DNA from: Chloroflexota bacterium
Lineage (GTDB): Bacteria > Chloroflexota > Dehalococcoidia > Lucifugimonadales > UBA826
Reading direction: 5' to 3'
Length of the DNA: 5,334 bases
Assembly: GCA_002718095.1 (NCBI GenBank)
Contig: PBDP01000008.1
Coordinates: 84,466 to 89,799 of the forward strand
Below, piece by piece: positions 1-5,329 of this stretch. The stretch's first letter is position 1, and each line of letters begins with the position of its first letter. The position numbers were made by a program, and so were the translations under genes. A model generated the notes under the pieces. It saw nothing but the letters and a program-made list of their open reading frames with translations, was not told where the DNA came from and searched no databases.

Positions 1-120
1 CCTCAAAAAATACGTGATTGGTGTTATGATTTAGTTGCAAAAAATAGATATTCTTTATTCGGTAAAATGGACCATTGCAGAACCATATCACTAGAAGAAA
101 GAGGTAGAATTTTGGAGTAA
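1..120 (+). CDS. DCC/DUF393 family thiol-disulfide oxidoreductase-like protein, C-terminal fragment
   Basis: Reading frame 1 is open from the window edge to a TAA at 118-120 and gives the last 39 residues of a protein whose start lies outside the window. The visible part contains VAKNRYSLFGK followed by a Cys-Arg. This matches the C-terminal signature I know for the DCC (DUF393) family, roughly 'VArNRYrwFGr...C', followed by a short charged tail. The family is named for an N-terminal DxxCxxC-type motif and is predicted to be thioredoxin-like; that motif would lie outside the window, so redox activity cannot be checked here. The stop codon is 2 bases before the cvpA-like start, and the ribosome-binding site of that gene lies inside the last codons of this one. 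This suggests co-transcription and translational coupling. The assignment rests on a short motif only. Confidence 0.72.
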   Translation, partial: PQKIRDWCYDLVAKNRYSLFGKMDHCRTISLEERGRILE

Positions 121-122
121 AT

Positions 123-731
123 ATGAATATTTTTGACTGGTTTATTCTAATCGTAGTATCAATTTCAACTTTTTATGGAATAAGATATGGATTAATTAAA
201 GCAATATTCTCTATGTTAGGAATCATCGTAGGATGGCTTTTGGCAGGACAACTATCTGGGTTAATAGGAGGATATTTATCAGGTACCATAACTAATGAAT
301 CAGTAACAACTGTTATTGCGTATGCAATTATCTTGATTTTATCTTTATGGATTTCAAGCTATGCATATAAAGTTTTGATGCCCGTTTTAACAATAAGCAC
401 ATTAGGAATGTCTAGTCTAATCAATAAACTAGGCGGAGCTTTATTAGGTCTAGCAATAGGCATCACAATATCTGGAGTGTGTCTAACAGGGGTGGCTAGG
501 GTTGCCTATGCTTTAGACTTAGATAAAGTAGAAAACCCTTCAGAATCATTATTGCTAGATTTTAATAATTCCCTAGCAGGTCTAGAAACTAATTTAACCA
601 ATTCTCAATTCGCCCCCACAGTTTTAAAAATATTTGAGAATCTTCCCGGCACACTTCCAAACGAATTCGAGGGAGCTATAGAATTGTTTAAAGCGGGGGT
701 TGAATATAATGACCTTCTAAACTCTCGGTAA
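123..731 (+). CDS. CvpA family inner-membrane protein
   Basis: This 202-residue protein opens with NIFDWFILIVV and a Gly-Ile-Arg-x-Gly element near residues 19-23, the usual beginning of the CvpA (colicin V production) family: an N-x-x-D motif, a first helix, then G-x-x-x-G. Four hydrophobic segments are visible at about 4-20, 25-50, 62-90 and 103-127, with LGGALLGL at 103-110 matching the family's conserved segment before the last helix. Residues after about 130 are hydrophilic and form a tail that makes the protein longer than E. coli CvpA (about 162 residues). The family is needed for colicin V export in E. coli and is linked to envelope stress tolerance; its molecular activity is unsettled. 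The start is well supported, with GGAG at 114-117 five bases upstream of the ATG. There is no purF neighbour here, unlike in E. coli. Confidence 0.85.
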   Translation: MNIFDWFILIVVSISTFYGIRYGLIKAIFSMLGIIVGWLLAGQLSGLIGGYLSGTITNESVTTVIAYAIILILSLWISSYAYKVLMPVLTISTLGMSSLINKLGGALLGLAIGITISGVCLTGVARVAYALDLDKVENPSESLLLDFNNSLAGLETNLTNSQFAPTVLKIFENLPGTLPNEFEGAIELFKAGVEYNDLLNSR

Positions 732-747
732 ATACGGACCTATATTT

Positions 748-1611
748 ATGGAAAATTTATTGGGAGGGATTGAAGCTGGAGGTACTCACTTTGTATGTGC
801 AGTCGGCAATTCTCCTGAAAATATAAAAGACCAAACCTCTTTTCTAACTACGACTCCCCGTAAAACTATGGAAACTGTAATAAATTTCTTCAGACCACAC
901 AAAAACATTACAGGTATTGGTATAGGTTCATTTGGTCCGGTAGATTTAGACAAAAATTCTTCAACATATGGAATGATTACAACAACCCCAAAAAAAGATT
1001 GGCGTAATGTAAATATTTTAGAAATAACCAAATCCAGCTTAGATATACCAGTAAATATAGATACAGATGTCAATGCAGCACTTTTAGCAGAACACAAATG
1101 GGGAAATGCAAAAAATAAAGATAATGTCATATACATTACTGTTGGGACCGGTATAGGAGGTGGCGCCATATTAAATGGCAAATTAATTCACGGACTAAGT
1201 CATCCTGAAATGGGACATATGAAAATCCCTAGAAACAGTAACGATAATTTCGAAGGTGTTTGTGAATATCACAGAGACTGCTTGGAGGGATTAGCTTCTG
1301 GAAAAGCCATAGAAAAAAGATTGAAAGAAAACATCACCAATCATGATAAAACTATTTGGGAATTTGAATCTCAATATTTAGGCATAGCGATATCGAATTT
1401 AATACTAAGCATGTCCCCTCAAAGAATTGTGTTAGGTGGGGGTGTTTTAAATCATGAAGGGCTTATAGATGACGTGAGAATACAAACTCTTAAGTCTTTA
1501 AATAATTATGTTTATATGGACGAAATAATAAGTGACATAGATAGTTACATACTTCCTCCGTATTTAGGAGATAATGCTGGAGTATTGGGCGCAATATTAT
1601 TAGCAAAATAA
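748..1611 (+). CDS. ROK family sugar kinase, fructokinase-type
   Basis: This 287-residue protein is a cytoplasmic ATP-dependent hexokinase of the ROK family, with all main motifs in order. The N-terminal phosphate-binding loop GGIEAGGT is at 6-13 and has Glu where many ROK proteins have Asp, as in the fructokinases of the YdhR/GmuE and Mak group. DTDVNAAL at 105-112 contains the predicted catalytic base Asp107. The second phosphate loop TVGTGIGGG is at 131-139. E-M-G-H at 154-157 supplies zinc ligand His157, and CEYHRDC at 172-178 supplies the other likely ligands Cys172, His175 and Cys178. EGLASGKAIEKR follows, and a GGGV loop is at 230-233. These features favour phosphorylation of fructose (or mannose) to the 6-phosphate, but the exact sugar is inferred. 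Residue 14 is His where related fructokinases usually have Lys. The gene begins 16 bases after the CvpA stop and has only a weak ribosome-binding site (ACGGA, about 734-738). No sugar transporter or regulator is adjacent. Confidence 0.9.
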   Translation: MENLLGGIEAGGTHFVCAVGNSPENIKDQTSFLTTTPRKTMETVINFFRPHKNITGIGIGSFGPVDLDKNSSTYGMITTTPKKDWRNVNILEITKSSLDIPVNIDTDVNAALLAEHKWGNAKNKDNVIYITVGTGIGGGAILNGKLIHGLSHPEMGHMKIPRNSNDNFEGVCEYHRDCLEGLASGKAIEKRLKENITNHDKTIWEFESQYLGIAISNLILSMSPQRIVLGGGVLNHEGLIDDVRIQTLKSLNNYVYMDEIISDIDSYILPPYLGDNAGVLGAILLAK

Positions 1612-1660
1612 CGCAAGATAAATGATTACCTTTAGTTCAAATAGGAAGATTAATTACTAA

Positions 1661-2221
1661 ATGATGAATAGCATACCTACTCTTTTGACATTTTCTAGAT
1701 TTATCATCGCCATAATAACATCAGGGCTATTGTTTCTAAGTTCAGGTTACGCTGTTCTAATTGCTCTTATTTTATTCGTATTAGCATCTTTAAGCGATGC
1801 TTTGGATGGAGCTCTTGCTAGGCGACGAAATATTCAGTCAAAGTTTGGAGCATTTTTAGACCCTATAGCAGATAAATTTTTGGTTTTCTTAGTACTAATA
1901 TCTCTGGTTTACCATAGAGAATCAAATATTTTGTTCATTCTAACTATTTTAATTATTTCTAGAGAGATTTTTATTATTTCTTTACGGGAATGGATAGCGA
2001 CATCCTCTAAAGATAAATTATTAGCAGTATCTTCATTTGGGAAAGCAAAAACAATTATTCAAATGACAGGCATTAGTTTGGTGATTGCTGCTCCTATAGT
2101 AAATATGTCTTACTACTATGAGTTCAGTATATTAATTCTAATGATTGGAACAACCTTAGGATTTTATTCTGCTATTAAATATTTTAAAGAATCTATTTCA
2201 TATATTAAAGGTTCCGTTTAG
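1661..2221 (+). CDS. pgsA: CDP-diacylglycerol--glycerol-3-phosphate 3-phosphatidyltransferase
   Basis: This 186-residue integral membrane enzyme makes phosphatidylglycerol phosphate from CDP-diacylglycerol and glycerol 3-phosphate, the committed step to phosphatidylglycerol and cardiolipin. The CDP-alcohol phosphotransferase signature D-x2-D-G-x2-A-R-x8-G-x3-D-x3-D is complete: Asp46, Asp49, Gly50, Ala53, Arg54, Gly63, Asp67 and Asp71. Several stretches follow E. coli PgsA closely, including IPTLLT near the start, FGAFLDPIADK at 62-72, SREIFIISLREW at 100-111 and FGKAKTIIQM at 126-135, which separates it from phosphatidylserine synthase or cardiolipin synthase relatives. Hydrophobic helices fill most of the rest. 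The ATG at 1661 gives the same N-terminal length as the E. coli enzyme. AGGAAG at 1643-1648 is a possible ribosome-binding site but lies 12 bases away, and a second ATG follows directly at 1664. It is the last gene of the left cluster; no uvrC is next to it. Confidence 0.93.
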   Translation: MMNSIPTLLTFSRFIIAIITSGLLFLSSGYAVLIALILFVLASLSDALDGALARRRNIQSKFGAFLDPIADKFLVFLVLISLVYHRESNILFILTILIISREIFIISLREWIATSSKDKLLAVSSFGKAKTIIQMTGISLVIAAPIVNMSYYYEFSILILMIGTTLGFYSAIKYFKESISYIKGSV

Positions 2222-2248
2222 AGTCTGAAATCGACATCACTGTTAAGT

Positions 2249-2277
2249 TTGCGTTAATCACAAGATAGTGACATACT
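2249..2277 (+). promoter_or_regulatory. Possible sigma70-type promoter for the repeat-containing lipoprotein
   Basis: TTGCGT (2249-2254) and CATACT (2272-2277) are separated by 17 bases, matching the -35 and -10 consensus at 3 and 4 of 6 positions. It lies in the 63-base gap after pgsA. Transcription would begin about 7 bases after 2277, almost at the ATG at 2285, and no Shine-Dalgarno sequence is seen in front of that ATG. The call is weak, and the gene may instead be read from the upstream operon. Confidence 0.25.
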
Positions 2278-2284
2278 AACGGCC

Positions 2285-3445
2285 ATGAGAAAGTACGTTG
2301 TTATTCTGACATTCCTATTACTAGCCTTAGGGTGTAACAGTGATGCAGAAACCGTCGTACCAGTCACTAGCACTGCTCCTTCACCGACGATCACTGAACA
2401 AACCCCTCTGCCACCGGGACAACAAAAATTACCTCCTCTGCCCGGTGAGCCCCCTATACAACCAGGACAACAGAATTTACCTCCTTTACCTGGTGAGCCT
2501 CCTATGCAACCAGGACAACAAAATTTACCTCCTCTACCTGGTGAGCCTCCTATACAACCAGGACAAGTGATGCAACCTGGACAACTAATTCAACCGTCGG
2601 ATCCTGTTTGGGACGGGCCAACTATTTGCATTAGTCATGGTGTCTTTTACCAACCTCCTGCCTTCGGTGTGGCTATCGGACAACCGATCGCTGATCCGAC
2701 AGCCACCATTCTTGATGACGGACGTATTCGTCTTTACGCCTTTGCTCAAGAAATCGGAATTGTCAGCGCCGTGTCCGACAACGGCCGAGTATTTTCTGAA
2801 GAGTCAGGGGTACGGATTCCGGGCACTGAGGCGGGACAGCCGCGAGTTTGGCGTCTTCCAGACGGACGATGGAGGATGTATGTAAGCAAGGTCAAGGAGA
2901 TTGCCTCATTTACCAGCGACGACGGTCTCAATTTCATCAAAGATCCAGGCGTTCGTTTGACGGCTCAAGCCGCCGGTTTACCGGCCATCAGTAGCCCGTC
3001 TATCGTCGAGGTCGAGCCAGGACTATGGCGGATGTATTATTCTACTTTGGCAGTTCCAGGTACGGGACCGGGAGGGAAACGTTCCGGCAGCGCTACCTCT
3101 ACTGACCTCCTTGAATGGAAAGTGGACCCCGGATGGCGTCTGGGAGAAGGTGCTACATATCTCACGGAATCGGCTGAGCACCCATTCCCAGTGGTTGCAC
3201 CTGATGGATCAGTTTCGCTGTTCTATGGCAAGTTCCAAGCTTCGCAAGGTAGTGCCCCTGATGGTCTCTGGCGCGCTACATCAGTCGACGGTTTAACTTT
3301 TACTGATGAAGCTTATACTGGTCTCTACTTCGGGAACGACCCCGAAGTGCTCATGTTGCCGAACGGTGAAAGAATTATTTACTACGGAGACTTTGACCCC
3401 GCGATTGGAGGGCAATTGCTTTCAGGGACTTGTACTGAATGGTAA
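2285..3445 (+). CDS. Predicted lipoprotein with proline-rich repeats and a beta-propeller-like domain
   Basis: This 386-residue protein starts with a short signal peptide (MRKYVVILTFLLLALGC) whose probable lipidated residue is Cys17. The lipobox A-L-G-C is slightly unusual, with Leu at -2 rather than -3. Residues 18-43 are Ser/Thr/Pro-rich. Residues 44-91 are three 16-residue repeats of the form PGQQNLPPLPGEPPIQ, then two short PGQ-x-x-Q units, forming a likely extended stalk. Residues 109-386 look like a propeller of about five blades. Recurrent elements are 'DG-x-x-R-x-Y' (DDGRIRLY 144-151, DGRWRMY 193-199, GLWRMYY 246-252) and 'S-x-DG-x-x-F' (SDNGRVF 164-170, SDDGLNF 211-217, SVDGLTF 333-339), some followed by GVR. 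This recalls GH43/GH32-like and sialidase-like folds, but no catalytic triad could be confirmed. Cys115 and Cys383 sit at the two ends of the domain and could close the ring. The propeller part is markedly GC-richer than its neighbours (38/60 at 2821-2880 against 10/60 at 1921-1980), suggesting acquisition by transfer. The function is unknown. Confidence 0.85.
   Translation: MRKYVVILTFLLLALGCNSDAETVVPVTSTAPSPTITEQTPLPPGQQKLPPLPGEPPIQPGQQNLPPLPGEPPMQPGQQNLPPLPGEPPIQPGQVMQPGQLIQPSDPVWDGPTICISHGVFYQPPAFGVAIGQPIADPTATILDDGRIRLYAFAQEIGIVSAVSDNGRVFSEESGVRIPGTEAGQPRVWRLPDGRWRMYVSKVKEIASFTSDDGLNFIKDPGVRLTAQAAGLPAISSPSIVEVEPGLWRMYYSTLAVPGTGPGGKRSGSATSTDLLEWKVDPGWRLGEGATYLTESAEHPFPVVAPDGSVSLFYGKFQASQGSAPDGLWRATSVDGLTFTDEAYTGLYFGNDPEVLMLPNGERIIYYGDFDPAIGGQLLSGTCTEW
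2414..2593 (+). repeat. Three 48-bp in-frame tandem repeats plus two 18-bp partial units
   Basis: Full units lie at 2414-2461, 2462-2509 and 2510-2557. Each encodes 16 residues, differing mainly at a Lys/Asn and at an Ile/Met position. Two shortened 18-base units follow at 2558-2575 and 2576-2593, encoding PGQVMQ and PGQLIQ. The second and third full units are nearly identical at the DNA level, which indicates recent duplication. The unit is a multiple of three, so copy-number change would lengthen or shorten the stalk without a frameshift. Confidence 0.95.
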
Positions 3446-3450
3446 GCAAT

Positions 3451-3487
3451 GTGGACCGGGTGGGCTAGAACTCACGACCGTCCGATT
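3451..3487 (-). pseudogene. tRNA-Lys 3'-half remnant (candidate displaced attachment site)
   Basis: These 37 bases align with 5234-5271, the 3' half of the intact tRNA-Lys gene, in the same orientation. There is one missing base (opposite A5246) and one substitution (A3467 for C5251). The copied part runs from the 3' end of the acceptor stem through the T arm and variable loop to the 3' strand of the anticodon stem, and stops at the anticodon loop. The missing base and the change disturb the T arm, and the CCA end is not preserved, so it cannot be a working tRNA. It begins 5 bases after the stop codon of the upstream lipoprotein gene. A break within the anticodon region is typical of integrase-mediated recombination at tRNA genes; a decayed tRNA duplication is the alternative. 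Confidence 0.85.
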
Positions 3488-3518
3488 TTTGAATAATATT
3501 TATTTTTGCTTATTATCT

Positions 3519-3524
3519 TATAAT
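3519..3524 (+). promoter_or_regulatory. Consensus -10 box (TATAAT) before the second lipoprotein gene
   Basis: A perfect TATAAT lies about 70 bases upstream of the preferred ATG at 3595. No good -35 hexamer lies 16-18 bases upstream of it; TTGAAT at 3489-3494 is too far at 24 bases. The surrounding DNA is very AT-rich, so a chance match is possible. If used, the transcript starts near 3531, after the alternative ATG at 3523, which supports the internal start. Confidence 0.35.
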
Positions 3525-3594
3525 GACACATAATATATTCTTATTATCAAATAAATATTATCCGATTTTATTTAAAAGGTTATATCGTTTTCTG

Positions 3595-5178
3595 ATGTCA
3601 AAATTTTTTGTTTTTACATTTCTTCTGTTTATTATTTCTTGTTCTAGTACAAATAGTGAGCAAGTTGAAAATCATAAAATAATCCAAATTGACCCCATTG
3701 AAACCATAGACACAGTTCAAATCGATTCGATCGAAAACATAGGCATAGTTCAAACACAAAATGAAGAAAAATTATCCGAAAGAAATGTAAATGTAGAATG
3801 TATTTTGCATGAAAATAAAAATACAATATCTTGTAAAGCTAAGTCATATTCACAAAATGCAGTGTTAAAGTGGTCATCAAACGTAACTTCTAAAACTATG
3901 TCTGGAACTTCAAATTTTAATTTTCAAATTGAAACCCCAAACCCTAGAGCTGTTATAACGTTAGAAGTATGTCAAGGTGATACTTGCGACAAAACCACAT
4001 CTGAAATAGATATGTCTTTTATAGAGTTTACGAAAAAATCACCTGATCAAATTTCAGATACTAATAAAAATACACTCCTGAGAGACTCATTTTTTAATGA
4101 ATACGAATGTGCAAATAATAGTAAAAATAATTTTTCAAAATTTTATCCCATAAGATTAATCGAGGAGATTGAACCTATGGGTAAACTTAATGCTGGTAGT
4201 GGGCATGTTACTCCAACCGACCATCTATACATAAAAAGAAATCCAGATGCAATATCAGAAGACAATAAGTATTTTATCCTCTCACCTTCATCAGGACATA
4301 TTGTTCGCATCACAAGGCAAGAAAACGATCAATATTTATATGGTGAATACAGTGGACAAGAAAATGATTATTCTGTTGTTCCTGATCATCGTATATTAAT
4401 AATGCATTCATGTAATCTTATGACAGTATTTATTCATTTAGGTGAATTGCATCCAACAATAATTGAGCGTACCGGCAAAATAAATCTAGGTGATAGTTGG
4501 TCTGCATCTGATCTAAATTCAGCCATAAAATTAAATACAGGTGATCCTATAGCCAGATTTGGAGACAATATTCTTGACTGGAGTGTTCACGACAGTAATA
4601 TGATACTTGATGGATTTTTAAATCCTGAACGATATCGACAAGCAGAGCCATGGAAAATCCATACTGTAGATCCTTTTCAATACTTCAACTCTGATGACAA
4701 AGAATTATTACTTAGCAAAGTTAAGAGAATTAAAGAACCGTTATCCGGTAAAATAGATTATGATATTGAAGGAAAGATTATTGGAAATTGGTTTCTAGAA
4801 GGAACTGATTATTTAGATGAAAATAAATTAGAAAGTGATTACTGGGCAGGCCATTTAGCTATTGGATATCATCATATATATCCAGATCATCAAATATTAT
4901 CAGTTGGTCGTAATATTGGTATTGATGAAAATATATATAATAAAGCTTGGGGTGTATTCCGATTAGAAGGACCAGATATTGCAACAATTGGAAAAGTTTC
5001 TAATGAAATAGAATATAAAATGTATTCTGATTCTGGGAATATTCTAGGAGATGACTTATTAGGTAGGTTACTAATAAGTCATTTAGGAAACAGATCACTT
5101 CAAGTAGAAGTCTTTAGTGTGAACTCAAATAATAACGTATTAAAATTCACAGACAATTCTAAAATATACATAAGATAA
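3595..5178 (+). CDS. Predicted lipoprotein with Ig-like region and M23-like (duplicated hybrid motif) domain
   Basis: The frame is open from an ATG at 3523, but the ATG at 3595 is preferred. It places a classic lipoprotein signal peptide (MSKFFVFTFLLFIISC, Cys16 after I-I-S) at the N-terminus, whereas the longer form adds 24 residues in front of it. AAAAGG at 3574-3579 is a distant ribosome-binding site. The 527-residue product has a linker with two 11-residue repeats (31-52). A region at about 65-140 then has four cysteines (69, 80, 126, 131) and alternating strands, like an Ig/PKD fold. A domain at about 185-360 follows, with GSGHVTPTDHLYIK (201-214), PSSGHIVRI (231-239), HSCNLMTVFIHLGEL (271-285) and NTGDPIARFG (314-323). 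This order resembles an M23-type barrel, but the paired H-x-H catalytic motif is not seen, so peptidase activity is doubtful. The C-terminal part carries GKIDYDIEGKIIGNWF (385-400). The gene is AT-rich like the left cluster. The role is unknown; an outer-membrane-anchored binding or envelope function is inferred. Confidence 0.82.
   Translation: MSKFFVFTFLLFIISCSSTNSEQVENHKIIQIDPIETIDTVQIDSIENIGIVQTQNEEKLSERNVNVECILHENKNTISCKAKSYSQNAVLKWSSNVTSKTMSGTSNFNFQIETPNPRAVITLEVCQGDTCDKTTSEIDMSFIEFTKKSPDQISDTNKNTLLRDSFFNEYECANNSKNNFSKFYPIRLIEEIEPMGKLNAGSGHVTPTDHLYIKRNPDAISEDNKYFILSPSSGHIVRITRQENDQYLYGEYSGQENDYSVVPDHRILIMHSCNLMTVFIHLGELHPTIIERTGKINLGDSWSASDLNSAIKLNTGDPIARFGDNILDWSVHDSNMILDGFLNPERYRQAEPWKIHTVDPFQYFNSDDKELLLSKVKRIKEPLSGKIDYDIEGKIIGNWFLEGTDYLDENKLESDYWAGHLAIGYHHIYPDHQILSVGRNIGIDENIYNKAWGVFRLEGPDIATIGKVSNEIEYKMYSDSGNILGDDLLGRLLISHLGNRSLQVEVFSVNSNNNVLKFTDNSKIYIR
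3685..3750 (+). repeat. Two diverged 33-bp tandem repeats in the lipoprotein linker
   Basis: Units at 3685-3717 and 3718-3750 both begin CAAAT and end AGTT, and encode QIDPIETIDTV and QIDSIENIGIV. They directly follow the lipidated N-terminus and probably form the tether between membrane and domains. The DNA copies have diverged more than the 48-bp repeats in the neighbouring lipoprotein gene, so this duplication looks older. Confidence 0.8.
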
Positions 5179-5206
5179 TCACCACTAGTGTTCAAAAAGA
5201 TTACTA

Positions 5207-5329
5207 TTTAGCTACGATATGGACAAATTTGTGGTGGACCGGGTGAGGCTCGAACTCACGACCGTCCGATTAAGAGTCGGATGCTCTACCAACTGAGCTA
5301 CCGGTCCGAAATGCTGATTTTAGCTACGA
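5207..5329. repeat. 11-bp direct repeat flanking the tRNA gene
   Basis: TTTAGCTACGA occurs at 5207-5217 and again at 5319-5329, 112 bases apart, bracketing the tRNA-Lys gene. In this AT-rich DNA a repeat with four G/C positions this close is unlikely, though not impossible, by chance. It may be a spacer duplicated with a tRNA unit, or part of a recombination footprint. Its function is unknown. Confidence 0.5.
5232..5307 (-). tRNA. tRNA-Lys, anticodon CTT, with encoded CCA
   Basis: The minus strand folds into a complete 76-base cloverleaf. The acceptor stem GGACCGG pairs perfectly with CCGGTCC, and the D stem is GCTC/GAGC with loop AGTTGGTA. The anticodon stem TCCGA/TCGGA encloses loop CTCTTAA, giving anticodon CTT at 5272-5274, which reads the Lys codon AAG. 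The variable loop has five bases, and the T stem GTGAG/CTCAC encloses TTCGAGC. The discriminator is A, and CCA is encoded at 5232-5234. The gene converges on the lipoprotein gene that ends at 5178, with 53 bases between them and no clear hairpin-plus-T-run terminator on either strand. A 10-base palindrome (ACAAATTTGT, 5223-5232) touches the 3' end. Its 3' half is duplicated at 3451-3487, which marks this gene as a likely integration site. Confidence 0.97.

Larger units (their letters stand above)
3451..5271. mobile_element. Candidate tRNA-Lys-integrated mini-island flanked by 37/38-bp direct repeats
   Basis: The interval is bounded by a displaced tRNA 3' half (3451-3487) on the left and the matching 3' half of the intact tRNA-Lys gene (5234-5271) on the right, in direct orientation. 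This is the arrangement expected when an element enters a tRNA gene, restores it with its own copy of the 3' end, and leaves the old 3' end at its far side. The cargo is a single AT-rich lipoprotein gene. No integrase, excisionase or transposase is encoded inside, and no long inverted repeats were seen. If real it is therefore a decayed island, or a passenger moved by an integrase supplied elsewhere. Segmental duplication of the tRNA followed by decay remains possible. Confidence 0.45.

Noticed and set aside
786-1181. 131-codon open frame on the minus strand inside the ROK kinase gene
   Set aside because: It lies fully opposite a gene with complete family motifs, and its translation shows no recognisable domain. 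It is a shadow frame.
2234-2271. TCACT...AGTGA inverted repeat after pgsA as a terminator
   Set aside because: It has a five-base stem with a loop of over 20 bases and no T-run.
2340-2570. Second open frame over the proline-rich repeats, itself repetitive
   Set aside because: The 48-bp unit is a multiple of three, so every frame across it is repetitive. The other frame carries the signal peptide and continues into the propeller.
3523-3594. N-terminal extension of the second lipoprotein
   Set aside because: It has no ribosome-binding site, it overlaps the TATAAT box, and it would bury the lipoprotein signal peptide behind 24 residues.
5183-5190. Palindrome CACTAGTG after the last protein gene as a terminator
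   Set aside because: There is no loop and no stable stem, and the A-run at 5194-5198 (a T-run on the minus strand) is not preceded by a usable hairpin on either strand.
5223-5232. Palindrome ACAAATTTGT at the tRNA 3' end as an operator or terminator
   Set aside because: It is only ten bases, AT-rich and without a loop or T-tract. It could be chance.
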